From: JAWSVE01 sp050633885 | GTDB taxonomy: Bacteria > Pseudomonadota > Gammaproteobacteria > Pseudomonadales > Cellvibrionaceae | Direction: 5' to 3' | NCBI GenBank assembly: GCA_050633885.1 | Contig: JBOEHK010000001.1 | Span: 861,873-925,872, forward strand | Length of the DNA: 64,000 bases | In this document: in pieces, positions 1-9,521 of the stretch | Layout: the number at the start of each line of letters is the position of its first letter | How positions within the stretch are numbered: the stretch's first letter is position 1 | Translations under genes and position numbers: made by a program | The notes under the pieces: model-generated | The model's database searches: none | The model's input: only the letters and a program-made list of their open reading frames with translations | What the model was told of the DNA's origin: nothing

Positions 1-231
1 AATGCAATTAGGTTCAACAGGAGAGCCATTTGGAGTGCATTTATCTGGTGTGTGTTTGATGCTGAGGACAGCAGAGTCATTCCTTCCGCTATTACGTGTG
101 ATATGTGTGCAAGTTTGAGATTTGGATGATGTTGCGCTTTTGCTCCATGCTCCCATGCCCGCAAAGCTACTACTAGAAAATATTGAAAATGAGATAAGAG
201 ATGTAATTATTATACCTATATGACTCTTCAT
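1..231 (-). CDS. Partial exported protein of unknown function
   Basis: An open frame runs from an ATG at 229-231 to the window edge without a stop (77 codons seen). An AAGGA ribosome-binding site lies 6 bases upstream of the ATG. The protein starts MKSHIGIIITSLISF and continues to SSSSFAG, a normal Sec signal peptide with a likely cut after about residue 24-25. The visible mature part is rich in Ser, Thr, Asn and Cys. I do not recognise the family. The C-terminal part lies outside the window. Confidence 0.65.
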   Translation of the reverse strand, partial: MKSHIGIIITSLISFSIFSSSSFAGMGAWSKSATSSKSQTCTHITRNSGRNDSAVLSIKHTPDKCTPNGSPVEPNCI

Positions 232-486
232 AAATTTTCCTTGATTTAGGGTTGTTTTAGAGTGTTTTTGGAATTGTTATGCTTTTTATTTACCTGTTTT
301 TTAGTATGTATAAAAATTTTAAAAATCATTTTATAGGCTTTCAAAAAGCTAAATTCCAAGGCAATCTTAGTTATCTTTGAAATATCTAAAAACTGCATTT
401 TATAATATGAGTAGGTTTTTTTTGGGAATGAGAACTAGATCCAATTAATTATAAGTAAGGTTTCATCGCTATGTTATTTTGAATAG

Positions 487-2817
487 TCAGTTGTTGAGAT
501 AAAAGACTTTATCATCATTGTTTTTGCCAAGCTGTATTTCTTCTTCTATGTGTGGTGCGTTGCTTTCGGGTATGATTCTTATTAAGGCGGAGTTAGATAA
601 CCCTCCAAGCATTAACGAAAACTCACCAGTTGGAGATTCAAAAAACTGAACGATTGGTTGGCCTGATTCTGGTACAAGTTGTACGGTAAATTCTTTAGAC
701 GGTGTGCCGTCAGATAGAAGTACTTTGCCTTTAAAGATTTTCGGTTGCGCTAGGGAAATATTTAATTCTTCTCCTGGGAATACACCTGCTTTGTTCGCCT
801 CTATGCCTTCTGGAGAGGATATCAATAGTTGGTAGGCTTCGTTTGGCACGAGGCCGGAAAAAATAAATTTTCCATTTTTGTCTGTTAAGCTACTTTGCTT
901 ACCGTGCATAATTTCTTGTATGGTTGAAAAGAAAGCGTCTTCACCAGTGAGCTTTTCACTGACTGCTCTGACTTCAACATTGCTGGCAAATGCCCCTGTG
1001 TGATCATAAATAGTGCCTTTTATCTCTCCTGCATGACTAAGCGCTATATGAGTCAACTCTATCGGTTGACTATTCTCAATGAGAATCCATTCTTCGTTAT
1101 TATTTTTTAATGGAGTTTTTGGGTTTTTATTATCATAAGCAAGCACTTGATAACGACCAAGCGGTAGCGGGGTGATGTTGTACTTTCCATTACCTAAATA
1201 GAGAGATTCAAATCGTTGGCCCGATTCATTTTGTGCATAAAAAAATGTTCTTGAGTTTGATTGATCCTTATCTGTTTGGCTTAAAATAGAGATATTACCT
1301 TGACCAGCTATAATTAGATTTACAGGTTCTAGAGCTACCCCATTAAGCAGTGACAGTGTGTGTTTAGACATTTCTATTGCACTTAAACCAGGTGGACCAG
1401 CCTCTATTTGATATTCACCTTCAAGTAGGCCGCCAAATTTATGATAGCCTTTTTCATTCGTTATGGCTGCGGCACTATAAATTGGGATTCTGCTGTCTAT
1501 AGAATCAATATTTTCTGACGTGGGGTTGCTAGATTTGGTTAAGTTGATGGTTGCATTGTGAATAGGTTGGCCAACTTGATTAGTGACCAAAACCTCTAAG
1601 GATAAGCCGCTTTCAAAATACCATTCAACCTCCTTCGTGTCATTGAGATCAATGACACGAGGGCCTTTTGCTAGCATATGTTGATCGCAGTACGATGTTG
1701 CATTATAGGAGCGAATTGGAAGCGCTGGGAAATTGACAGCTCCATTTTTTGATTGAATTAAAAGTCGTGTACTGTTGTCGTTTTCTACAATTGTGTTTAT
1801 GGGGGCTAGATAAGTATGACCGGATGAACATGAGCCAGTGCTAGTCTTTAGCAGTCCTGTTAGTGCTTGCCCTTTTTCTACAACAATTGTTATCTTTTCG
1901 TTGTTGTAATCTTTGCCATTAAAAACAATACTTTTTTCGACTGTCCAAACATCATCAAATACACGAAGATATGATTCACCAGTTTTTAACCCTTCTAGCA
2001 AAAACTCTCCATTCTCATCCGTTGTTGTATAGACACTCGAATCGTTAAATAAAGAGTCTTCTTTGTTGGCGACTACCTTGATATCACTAAGTGGTGTTCC
2101 TGTGGATTTGCTAATTACTTTGCCTTGAACTGAAAAACCTGGAAAAAGTTTGATTGTGACATCGTGGGAAGGCGAAGAGGTGAATACTTCTGATTGTGAG
2201 TAGTTAGATGATTTTGCTGTGAGAACTACAGGTCCATTAGGAGCCCAGCCTTGGAATTTACCTCTTTCATCTGTGATGACTTCACTTATTATTTCACCTT
2301 CTTTTACTATCGCTACTTGAGCTCCACTGATGGTTTCACCAGAGGCACTATATACGATGCCTTGAATATTTTTATCTGAAAATTCAAGATTGAAAATGGC
2401 ATCAGTAATTAATCCAGGTGTAATGTTAAATGAGAGTTTTTCACTTTTGTGCTGTTTAGCAGTGACAACTAGTTCGTAACTTCCCGCTTCGAGGATGATT
2501 TCAAATTGCCCATTTTCTTTTATTTTTTGACATTTTTTAAATGTTTGTAACACTGGATTTTTTCCATAAGCACAAATTTGAACTTGGCTCAGTTTAAGTT
2601 GATTCTTTGAGCTAACAGAGCCAATTATCCACCCTTGATTTTGCGAATTGTTGTCTAAATCCGCTTTATCAGTATCAATGCTAAAGGTAGAGTGATTTAC
2701 TTCAACAGAAGGACTAGAGTTGGAGGTGAATAGGGTATAGATTGCGAAAATAAAAGATAAAAATGAAATGCAAAAAATTATAAATATTGTATTTTTTTTA
2801 GTTAAAATAGGTGCCAT
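487..2817 (-). CDS. Membrane-anchored protein with carboxypeptidase-regulatory-like domains
   Basis: A 776-residue protein with one N-terminal membrane segment (about residues 10-33) and then a long extracytoplasmic part. That part is built of repeated beta-sandwich units with the pattern G-x-V-x-x-x-x-G-x-x-x-x-x-x-V, as in IQGIVYSASGETISGAQVAI, VQGKVISKSTGTPLSDIKV, IKGTIYDHTGAFASNVEV and FKGKVLLSDGTPSKEFTV. This pattern is typical of CarboxypepD_reg-like/Ig-like folds. No peptidase motif is visible, so a structural or ligand-binding surface role is more likely than an enzyme. The gene lies 41 bp downstream of a Crp/Fnr-type regulator on the same strand and may be cotranscribed with it. The substrate is unknown. 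Confidence 0.75.
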   Translation of the reverse strand: MAPILTKKNTIFIIFCISFLSFIFAIYTLFTSNSSPSVEVNHSTFSIDTDKADLDNNSQNQGWIIGSVSSKNQLKLSQVQICAYGKNPVLQTFKKCQKIKENGQFEIILEAGSYELVVTAKQHKSEKLSFNITPGLITDAIFNLEFSDKNIQGIVYSASGETISGAQVAIVKEGEIISEVITDERGKFQGWAPNGPVVLTAKSSNYSQSEVFTSSPSHDVTIKLFPGFSVQGKVISKSTGTPLSDIKVVANKEDSLFNDSSVYTTTDENGEFLLEGLKTGESYLRVFDDVWTVEKSIVFNGKDYNNEKITIVVEKGQALTGLLKTSTGSCSSGHTYLAPINTIVENDNSTRLLIQSKNGAVNFPALPIRSYNATSYCDQHMLAKGPRVIDLNDTKEVEWYFESGLSLEVLVTNQVGQPIHNATINLTKSSNPTSENIDSIDSRIPIYSAAAITNEKGYHKFGGLLEGEYQIEAGPPGLSAIEMSKHTLSLLNGVALEPVNLIIAGQGNISILSQTDKDQSNSRTFFYAQNESGQRFESLYLGNGKYNITPLPLGRYQVLAYDNKNPKTPLKNNNEEWILIENSQPIELTHIALSHAGEIKGTIYDHTGAFASNVEVRAVSEKLTGEDAFFSTIQEIMHGKQSSLTDKNGKFIFSGLVPNEAYQLLISSPEGIEANKAGVFPGEELNISLAQPKIFKGKVLLSDGTPSKEFTVQLVPESGQPIVQFFESPTGEFSLMLGGLSNSALIRIIPESNAPHIEEEIQLGKNNDDKVFYLNN

Positions 2818-2858
2818 TTTTTTCTCGATTAATGATATGTAGATAGTGATAAATGTCG

Positions 2859-3431
2859 CTAAGCAAAGCTTTGTTGTTTAAGCAGTTTCGTTTTGGCACG
2901 ATGCATTGTTACTGGAGTAATCCCGAGGTATGAGGCTATATGGTAATCAGGGATGGTTTTAAAAAGGCCAGGAAAAGTTGATGCAAAGTCTTTTACGCGA
3001 TCCTCAGCATTTTTATGGGATAATAATAAGGATCTTTTTCTTAGCCAATGATTTTGAGATTCTAAGATATTATTGACCCAGCAGCTTCCGTTCTTATCGT
3101 TTTCTATTTTTTTTAAAAAATTTTGCATAGGTATTTTTCTGTATTTACCTGGTGTTAGCATGGTTATACTGGTGTTTGCATTAACACCTAGTTTGTAGGT
3201 GAATATGCTGCCGATTAATGCTGGGGACGACCAGAAATTTATATTTATATCTCGACCATCATTGAATATAAGATGTTCTCTGGCTATACCTTCTGTAAGG
3301 AAAAACATATATTCAACAGGGTTGTTCTCACTTTGAAGCACTTCATTTTTATGTGAAATACTAATCTTGATAGAATCAAAAAAATTAGAATTGATGATTT
3401 CATTGGCGTGATAGAGTTCGTTTTTATGCAT
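2859..3431 (-). CDS. Crp/Fnr-family transcriptional regulator
   Basis: 190 residues, short for the family (usually 200-240). Residues about 20-110 form a cNMP-binding-like beta barrel (FFLTEGIAREHLIFNDGRDI is the typical jelly-roll turn). The C-terminal part holds a winged helix with the recognition-helix pattern DYHIASYLGITPVTMHRAK near residues 161-179. No cysteine set for an Fnr-type iron-sulfur cluster is present, and the residues that bind cAMP in Crp are not evident, so the signal is unknown. It resembles the small regulators annotated as 'Crp/Fnr family' in Bacteroidetes and marine bacteria. It sits just upstream of the CarboxypepD-like gene, which is a plausible target. Confidence 0.8.
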   Translation of the reverse strand: MHKNELYHANEIINSNFFDSIKISISHKNEVLQSENNPVEYMFFLTEGIAREHLIFNDGRDININFWSSPALIGSIFTYKLGVNANTSITMLTPGKYRKIPMQNFLKKIENDKNGSCWVNNILESQNHWLRKRSLLLSHKNAEDRVKDFASTFPGLFKTIPDYHIASYLGITPVTMHRAKTKLLKQQSFA

Positions 3432-4123
3432 GTTTAAGTTAATTAAATATTGGCTAATGAATGATATACAAAAATAGTTTAATTATCTTTGCCTTAGAAT
3501 TTTATGTTCTAATCTTTGTATCAGTGCTCGAAATAATATGCATCTAAAAAACACAATGCATGTTTTTTATCATTGAGTTCTAATTACATCAGTGTTTCTT
3601 AGTTGAATTGAGCGGCTTCTCAATGAAATAACCATTTAAGTCTATTTATTGTTGGTTAATGAGGCATATGTTTTGATTAATCACTTACCCATCAGCTTAA
3701 TATTTAACATTGAGACAACAGGATACTCTGCTGTCTTCTCAAGTTTTTTATTCTAGAAGCTGATTCTAACGATTGAATAATTAAAGACGAATAACATTTG
3801 ATAACTTTTTATAAATAGCATTGATTATTCTCTAAATTAAACAATACTCGTGTAATGTTTTTTTGAAAAAAACACTCCCATTAAATTATTCATATTTTTC
3901 AAATCTGTTTAGATCGTCGGTTGTTTTTGAGGATGAGAGGAGCTGCGGAAAGGGAGGGGTTAAGCTAAAAAATGCGATTTTTGTTTTTGGTGTTTGCTGA
4001 AGGGGATGGCGCAGCTATCTTAGCAAGGTTTTTCTAAGCTCTGTATAAATCGATGCTTAAGTGTGAAGAACCTTGTGAGCATTAATAAAGTTACTGAGTC
4101 TAATAGGCTAGACCAAATATAGG
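3432..4123. other. Long AT-rich intergenic region
   Basis: About 690 bases without a credible gene, between the start of the Crp-like gene and the stop of the M13 peptidase gene, both on the minus strand. It must hold the promoter of the Crp-like gene and the peptidase 3' end. I see only short AT-rich stretches and no RNA gene or clear terminator. Confidence 0.5.
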
Positions 4124-6220
4124 CTACCAAATTTTAACCCGCTCTTTTTCTGGTAGATACATTGCGTCGCCTTCTTGAACACCAAAGGCTTGATGAAATT
4201 CTGGCATGTTGGGAACGACTCCGTTGGTTCTGAATCGAGGAGGAGAGTGAGGATCTGTGAGTATACGTCTTTTTAGTTCAGCATCTCTGTATTTATTTGC
4301 CCAGACTTGCCCCCAGCCTAAGAAAAAGCGTTGTTCGCCCGTGAACCCGTCGATAATGGGAGCTTGTTTATCGTTAAGAGATCGTTGGTAGGCTTTGTAG
4401 GCAATGGTTAAACCGCTTAGATCGCCAATGTTTTCTCCTTGGGTCAGCTCCCCATTAACGTGTATATCGTCGAGAACAACAAAGCTGTTATATTGAGCGA
4501 CCAATTTTTGAGTTCTATTTGTAAATTCTTTTAAGTCTTGCTCACTCCACCAGTTAGTTAACAGTCCATCACCGTCTGATTTTGCACCTTGATCATCAAA
4601 CCCGTGTCCCATCTCGTGTCCAATCACTCCACCAATTGCACCGTAATTAATGGCATCATCAGCAGCTAAATTGAAAAATGGCGGTTGTAGTATGGCTGCT
4701 GGGAAAACGATTTCATTCATGCCGGGATTGTAATAGGCGTTCACGGTTTGGGGGTTCATAAACCATTCATTTTTATTAACAGGATTACCTAATTTATTAA
4801 TGTTGATTTGATAATAAAATTCAGTGGCACGAAGATAATTACCAAATAAGTCATCTGCTTTTATATCTAATGACTTAAGGTCCCGCCACTCTTCGGGATA
4901 ACCTATTTTGGGTGTGAACTTTTCAAGCTTTTCTATTGCTTTTTTCTTTGTGTCATCTCCCATCCACTCTAAACCCAGAATGCCTTCGCGATAGGCTTCT
5001 CGTAAATTTTCAACCAACTCAACCATCCGTTGTTTGGCTTCTGATGAGAAATGCTCATCGACATACAGTTTTCCAATAGCGTCACCGAGCAAATTGTTGA
5101 GCATGCTCACGGCTCGCTTCCATCGCTCTTGTTGTTGTTCTACACCTGACAATGTTTTGCCAAAAAAAATAAAATCTTCTTGATCTATTTCGTTTGATAA
5201 TAATCCTGCGTAAGAAGAAAGTGCATGCCATTTTAGATAATGTTGCCAATCGGCAATTGAAAATTGTGAAATCAAACCGTCAATATTTTTAAAATAGTCG
5301 GGTGTAGATACGATAACGTTTTCCGCTTTAGTAATGCCAGCTGTCTCAAAAAAAGACATCCAATGAAAGACTTTATTTTGTAAAGAGAAGTCACTGACAG
5401 TCATTTTGTTGTAGGTTTTGTTACGGTCTCGCAGTTCTTCACGTGGCCAATGTCGTTCAGCAATGGCGTATTCTATTTTATAAATAGCGTTAGCAGCTTC
5501 TGCGGTATTAGCCGTATTGGTGAAATTCAACATAGTTTGTATGTGTTGCCGGTATTTGTCTTGTAAGGCTTTTGATTGTTCGCCGCTTTTAAGATAATAA
5601 TCCCGATCAGGAAGGCCTAAACCTGAATGATAAAAAATGATGATGTATTCAGTTGGTTTTTTCTCGTCGTTATCAATGTAAAAACCAAAAGGAATTGAAA
5701 TGTTTTGACGTTGTGCTTGAGCGAAAAAGCTAGAGAGTTCTTTATAGGTTTTAATACTTTCGATTTTTTTTAGTAAATCTTCCATTGGTGTTGTTTTTAA
5801 TTCATTAATTTTTTCAGTGTTCATGAAGCTTGAATAAAAATCGCCAATTTGCTGAGATTCAGTACCTTTTGTTTTAGCTGATGGCGACTCTTCAGCTTTT
5901 TGAATAATGTTTTTTACATCGTCTCTTGCTTTATCGCCCAGCATGGTAAACGCGCCGTAGCGTGCTTTGTCGTCAGGAATTTCTGTTGTGTTTAACCAAT
6001 TACCATTAGCGTAACGAAAAAAATCGTGTTTCGGGTCAATACTTGTATCTAAAAAGTCTAATCGTATACCAGAAACTAATGATTGCTCTTCTGTCTTAGG
6101 TAGCTCTCGTTTTGATTTGTCGGCCATCGATCCTGATTGAGAAGATTTCTCGCAACCAGTCACTGATAGAGTTGCTAATAGGCATGCTGAAAAAATCAGT
6201 AGCATACGGCGTTTGGACAT
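4124..6220 (-). CDS. M13-family zinc metallopeptidase lipoprotein (neprilysin/PepO-like)
   Basis: 698 residues, the usual length for bacterial M13 endopeptidases. The N-terminus is a lipoprotein signal (LLIFSACLLATLSVTGC, lipobox cysteine about residue 23), so the enzyme is probably anchored in the periplasm. The zinc motif HEMGH is at about residues 535-539, followed by GENIGDLSG with the third zinc ligand Glu at about 596 and the Asp of the ENxxD motif. The conserved substrate-site segment NAYYNPGMNEIVFPAAILQP precedes the zinc site. The region after residue 40 (DFFRYANGNWL) is the standard M13 N-terminal domain. It should cleave small exported peptides. It stands alone between intergenic regions. 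Confidence 0.95.
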   Translation of the reverse strand: MSKRRMLLIFSACLLATLSVTGCEKSSQSGSMADKSKRELPKTEEQSLVSGIRLDFLDTSIDPKHDFFRYANGNWLNTTEIPDDKARYGAFTMLGDKARDDVKNIIQKAEESPSAKTKGTESQQIGDFYSSFMNTEKINELKTTPMEDLLKKIESIKTYKELSSFFAQAQRQNISIPFGFYIDNDEKKPTEYIIIFYHSGLGLPDRDYYLKSGEQSKALQDKYRQHIQTMLNFTNTANTAEAANAIYKIEYAIAERHWPREELRDRNKTYNKMTVSDFSLQNKVFHWMSFFETAGITKAENVIVSTPDYFKNIDGLISQFSIADWQHYLKWHALSSYAGLLSNEIDQEDFIFFGKTLSGVEQQQERWKRAVSMLNNLLGDAIGKLYVDEHFSSEAKQRMVELVENLREAYREGILGLEWMGDDTKKKAIEKLEKFTPKIGYPEEWRDLKSLDIKADDLFGNYLRATEFYYQININKLGNPVNKNEWFMNPQTVNAYYNPGMNEIVFPAAILQPPFFNLAADDAINYGAIGGVIGHEMGHGFDDQGAKSDGDGLLTNWWSEQDLKEFTNRTQKLVAQYNSFVVLDDIHVNGELTQGENIGDLSGLTIAYKAYQRSLNDKQAPIIDGFTGEQRFFLGWGQVWANKYRDAELKRRILTDPHSPPRFRTNGVVPNMPEFHQAFGVQEGDAMYLPEKERVKIW

Positions 6221-6456
6221 CTGGCTATCTCCCGAAGATCAATTGTTATGCCTAACAATCTAAGACGAGTGTAGATTGTATTGCCATAGAGTATTAAATG
6301 AAAATAAATAGTGTAAATTATCGATTATTCTCTTATGCCGTCTGTGTAATCGGTTGAGTTGCACAAAAATAGATCGTAATCAGTTAGATGAGTGTGTATT
6401 GAGTTCTTTATCGTGGTGGAAGGAGTGTGTGGATGTGAAATATGAAAGAGGAATTA

Positions 6457-6648
6457 CTAGTGGGTAAATTTGCCTTGAGTAAGGTCTTGGTATGGGAGCG
6501 CTGTATGAAGAGAAGATGGGATTCCGCACTCAGGGCATATTTTGGAAACAACTTTATCTTTTCTTAGCAAGATTGAAAGCTGTTTGATGGTTCCCGTCCA
6601 TCCACATTGGCAACGTGAATAAAAAGATGTAGCGGAATGCTTTTTCAT
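6457..6648 (-). CDS. Small putative zinc-ribbon protein
   Basis: 63 residues. Two cysteine knuckles are visible, C-Q-C at residues 13-15 and C-P-E-C near residues 39-42, about 23 residues apart, which would suit a zinc ribbon. Gly-Trp-Thr after the first knuckle is typical of such ribbons. There is no strong ribosome-binding site before the ATG and no conserved neighbour, so it could be a chance frame. The cysteine pattern and the position in an otherwise empty 730-base interval are the reasons to keep it. Function unknown. Confidence 0.45.
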   Translation of the reverse strand: MKKHSATSFYSRCQCGWTGTIKQLSILLRKDKVVSKICPECGIPSSLHTALPYQDLTQGKFTH

Positions 6649-6951
6649 AATTGTATTTATTAATCACTGTTGTCAGAAAGCACAATACCAGGTGCACTTT
6701 CTGATTTGGTCATAGGTTGTCCAATTATGACGAATCAAAAGGGTGCACTCAAGAGGGTTTTTAGAACTTTTACTCGCGTTCTATGGCTTAGATTAAGTGC
6801 TCGAAACTCTATGGTTTTGTTTGCAATAATTAAGGTTCAGCAATCATTCGTTACTTTTAATTGTAATTTTAATCTTAATGTTTTGTGTAAGTTAAAGTTA
6901 GGTTTTATATTAGATTTGCATGTTAACTAATTGATAATAAATAACTATTTT
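6649..6951. other. Intergenic region with an inverted repeat
   Basis: No supported gene. An inverted repeat, TCAGAAAG (6673-6680) and CTTTCTGA (6697-6704), could form a hairpin about 30 bases long, and the hexamer GTGCAC appears twice nearby (about 6692 and 6742). There is no T-run after the hairpin. It could be a regulator site or a decayed repeat. Low certainty. Confidence 0.3.
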
Positions 6952-7770
6952 CTACCTTCCTTTGAATTCTGGAGGGCGTTTTTCATTAAATGCAAGCAGC
7001 GCTTCTTTGAAGTCTTCTGTTGTTGTGAGTGATGCAAAATGCATCAGTAGATGATCAACTGTACCTTCGAAAGTTTGATCCATTCCCAGGCGCATCATCC
7101 TTTTTGTGGTTTGGACGGCGAGAGGGCCGTTGGCTGCTATTTCACTTGCCCATTGTTTTGCTGTAGCAAGTACTTCATTGGTTGGTACAACAGTGTTGGC
7201 AATGTCGAGATCAAAACAGTCTTGGGCGCTTAAGGTTGATCCGCGGAAAAAGATTTCAGCTGCTTTTCCCCAGCCAATAAGTCTTGGTAACAACCACGTG
7301 CCGCCACTTTCGGGGACAACGTTTCGTTTCACCATGGTGGCGGCTAACTTTGCTGTGTCGCCCATTACTCGCATGTCGGCTAATAATGCCATGTCCATTC
7401 CAAAGCCGGCTGCCGCGCCATTAATTGCTGCGATGACGGGTTTGTCCATTTCCCAGAGTGCAGTGATTGGACTTTTATCTAAGCTGAATAGTTGTTTTGC
7501 ATCGCGTGTTAAGCCAATTCCTTCTCCCGAATTCATTTTTTCCTGCGTGTCTTTTAAATCGAGACCGGAGCAGAATCCTTTTCCTGCGCCTGTGATAATT
7601 ACGACACGAACATCTGGGTCGTGGTTTGCTGTTTTTAGTGTGTCAGCTAAATCATTCAGCATAGCTCCACTAATGGCATTTAATCTATCAGGGCGATTCA
7701 GTGTGATGGTGAGAATGTGATCAGATTGTTCGGTGAGAATGTCTTGATGTGAAGAATGGGTTGTTGTCAT
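6952..7770 (-). CDS. Enoyl-CoA hydratase/isomerase family protein (crotonase)
   Basis: 272 residues, normal crotonase length. The two oxyanion-hole segments are clear (GKGFCSGLDL near residues 63-72 and NGAAAGFGMDMALLADMRV near 114-132). By eye, the position of the first catalytic Glu of rat mitochondrial hydratase (in its QPEILLG segment) is occupied by Met here (ATMVKRNVVPESGG), while the second Glu appears kept (KAAEIFF). It may therefore be an isomerase or other crotonase rather than a classical hydratase. It lies 110 bp downstream of ETF-QO on the same strand, separated by a terminator, in a fatty/acyl-CoA oxidation neighbourhood. Confidence 0.88.
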   Translation of the reverse strand: MTTTHSSHQDILTEQSDHILTITLNRPDRLNAISGAMLNDLADTLKTANHDPDVRVVIITGAGKGFCSGLDLKDTQEKMNSGEGIGLTRDAKQLFSLDKSPITALWEMDKPVIAAINGAAAGFGMDMALLADMRVMGDTAKLAATMVKRNVVPESGGTWLLPRLIGWGKAAEIFFRGSTLSAQDCFDLDIANTVVPTNEVLATAKQWASEIAANGPLAVQTTKRMMRLGMDQTFEGTVDHLLMHFASLTTTEDFKEALLAFNEKRPPEFKGR

Positions 7771-7802
7771 TGTTATTCTCTAAAAAATTAACTTTATCAA
7801 TG

Positions 7803-7850
7803 TCTAAAAAAAATCCCGAAAAGATGTGTAGGTCTATCCGGGATTTTGCT
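7803..7850 (-). terminator. Rho-independent terminator of the ETF-QO gene
   Basis: On the minus strand, AAAATCCCG (7847-7839) pairs perfectly with CGGGATTTT (7818-7810) and is followed by a run of T. It lies just after the ETF-QO stop and before the crotonase start. Confidence 0.85.
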
Positions 7851-7880
7851 TTCAACATCCAAGTGTTTTGTCAGTTAGTT

Positions 7881-9521
7881 TTACATATTTGGATAGTTTG
7901 GTCCGCCAGTGCCTTCTGGAGCAACCCATGTAATATTTTGTGCAGGGTCTTTAATATCACACGTTTTACAATGCACACAGTTTTGAGCGTTAATTTGAAA
8001 ACGCTTATCACCATTGTCTTCTTCGACAACTTCATAAACACCAGCAGGGCAGTAACGTTGCGCTGGCTCATCATAAAGCGGAAGATTTTTTGCAATTGGA
8101 ATTGAAGGGTCTTTTAAATTTAGATGGCAAGGTTGATCTTCTTCGTGATTTGTATTTGACAAAAATACTGACGTTAGTTTATCGAAACTTAATTTGCCAT
8201 CTGGCTTTGGATACTCAATTTTTTTGCATTGAGATGCGGGTTTCATTTGTGCGTAATCTGGTTTTTTGTCACGTAAAGTCCACGGTAATAAACCCGCAAA
8301 AATATTTTGATCGATAAATGTGTAAGCCGATCCAAGCCAAAAGCCAAATTTGTGTAATGCGGGAACAATGTTGCGTTGTTTGTGTAGCTCTTTATAGGCC
8401 CAAGACCACTCGTAAGCTTTTTTGAAAGATGTCACTTCGTCGTTCGCTCTGTTTTCTTTTAGCGCTTTAACCACTTCTTCAGCGGCGATCATGCCGCTTT
8501 TCATTGCTGTATGCGAACCTTTGATTTTTATGTAGTTCAATGTTCCCGCATTGTCTCCGATTAATAATCCACCGGGGAATGTCATTTTGGGGAGTGATTG
8601 TGGACCACCCTTAACGAGTGCTCGAGCGCCATAGACTAATCTTTCACCGCCTTCTAGATACTTAGCGAATACGGGATGATGTTTCATTTTTTGAAATTCA
8701 TCAAAAGGGCTTAGGTGAGGGTTGTCGTAATCTAAGTTAGTGATTAAACCACAAGCCACTTGGTTATCTTCTAGGTGATATAGGAATGCTCCACCCATTG
8801 CGCCATTGGTTGTTAGGGGCCAACCGGAACCATGTATCACCAAGCCTTGCTCATGTTTTTCTGGAGGTATCTTCCATAACTCTTTGATTCCTATGCCATA
8901 ATGCTGCGGATCAGAATCGGCATCTAGCTTGTATTTCTCAATCAACTCTTTACCTAGTTGGCCTCGGCAACCTTCACTAAATAGTGTGTATTTAGCATGT
9001 AGTTCCATGCCGGGCATGTAAGAGTCTTTCTTTTCGCCGTCAAGTCCAACACCCATGTCGCCCGTTGCGATCCCTTTTACGGAGCCATCTTCGTTGTATA
9101 AGATCTCTGAAGCCGCAAAACCAGGAAAGATTTCAACCCCAAGTGCTTCTGCTTGTTCAGCTAACCATCGGCAGACATTACCTAAACTGACAATGTAGTT
9201 ACCCTCATTATGCATGGGAATGGGAATGAAGGGATAAGGAGTGTTGAATGTGTGTTTCTCAGATAAAAACACATGGAGTTCGTCGCGTGTTACAGGTGTG
9301 TTTAGCGGAGCGCCACGCGCTTTCCAGTCGGGGAAAAGCTCGTTGAGTGCACTTGGCTCAAGAACTGCGCCAGAGAGAATATGAGCGCCAATTTCGGAGC
9401 CCTTTTCAACTAAGCAGACACTTACGTCTTCATTAAGTTGACGGATTCGACACGCGGCAGCAAGGCCAGAAGGGCCCCCACCAACAATGACTACGTCGTA
9501 TTCCATGCTTTCTCGTTCCAC
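7881..9521 (-). CDS. Electron transfer flavoprotein-ubiquinone oxidoreductase
   Basis: 546 residues, full length. It passes electrons from reduced ETF to ubiquinone at the inner membrane. The N-terminal FAD site VVIVGGGPSGLAAA is at about residues 10-23. A central segment (PGGLLIGDNAGTLNYIKIKG) is typical of the family. The C-terminal 4Fe-4S ligands are visible as C491 and the N-C-V-H-C-K-T-C motif at about residues 514-521. Translation probably starts at GTG 9521 with GGAG upstream; an ATG five codons later is the alternative. It is divergent from etfBA, which supplies its electron donor. Confidence 0.97.
   Translation of the reverse strand: MERESMEYDVVIVGGGPSGLAAACRIRQLNEDVSVCLVEKGSEIGAHILSGAVLEPSALNELFPDWKARGAPLNTPVTRDELHVFLSEKHTFNTPYPFIPIPMHNEGNYIVSLGNVCRWLAEQAEALGVEIFPGFAASEILYNEDGSVKGIATGDMGVGLDGEKKDSYMPGMELHAKYTLFSEGCRGQLGKELIEKYKLDADSDPQHYGIGIKELWKIPPEKHEQGLVIHGSGWPLTTNGAMGGAFLYHLEDNQVACGLITNLDYDNPHLSPFDEFQKMKHHPVFAKYLEGGERLVYGARALVKGGPQSLPKMTFPGGLLIGDNAGTLNYIKIKGSHTAMKSGMIAAEEVVKALKENRANDEVTSFKKAYEWSWAYKELHKQRNIVPALHKFGFWLGSAYTFIDQNIFAGLLPWTLRDKKPDYAQMKPASQCKKIEYPKPDGKLSFDKLTSVFLSNTNHEEDQPCHLNLKDPSIPIAKNLPLYDEPAQRYCPAGVYEVVEEDNGDKRFQINAQNCVHCKTCDIKDPAQNITWVAPEGTGGPNYPNM

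Noticed and set aside
66..3742. An 11-base inverted repeat GACAGCAGAGT at about 67-77 and 3733-3743
   Set aside because: Too short and too far apart; one copy is in coding sequence. Probably coincidence.
6670..6930. Plus-strand open frame of 86 codons
   Set aside because: It begins inside an inverted repeat, has no ribosome-binding site, and its composition (strings of Phe, Asn, Leu from AT-rich DNA) is not protein-like.
7106..7720. Plus-strand frame of 204 codons
   Set aside because: It lies wholly inside the well-supported crotonase gene on the other strand and shows no domain of its own.
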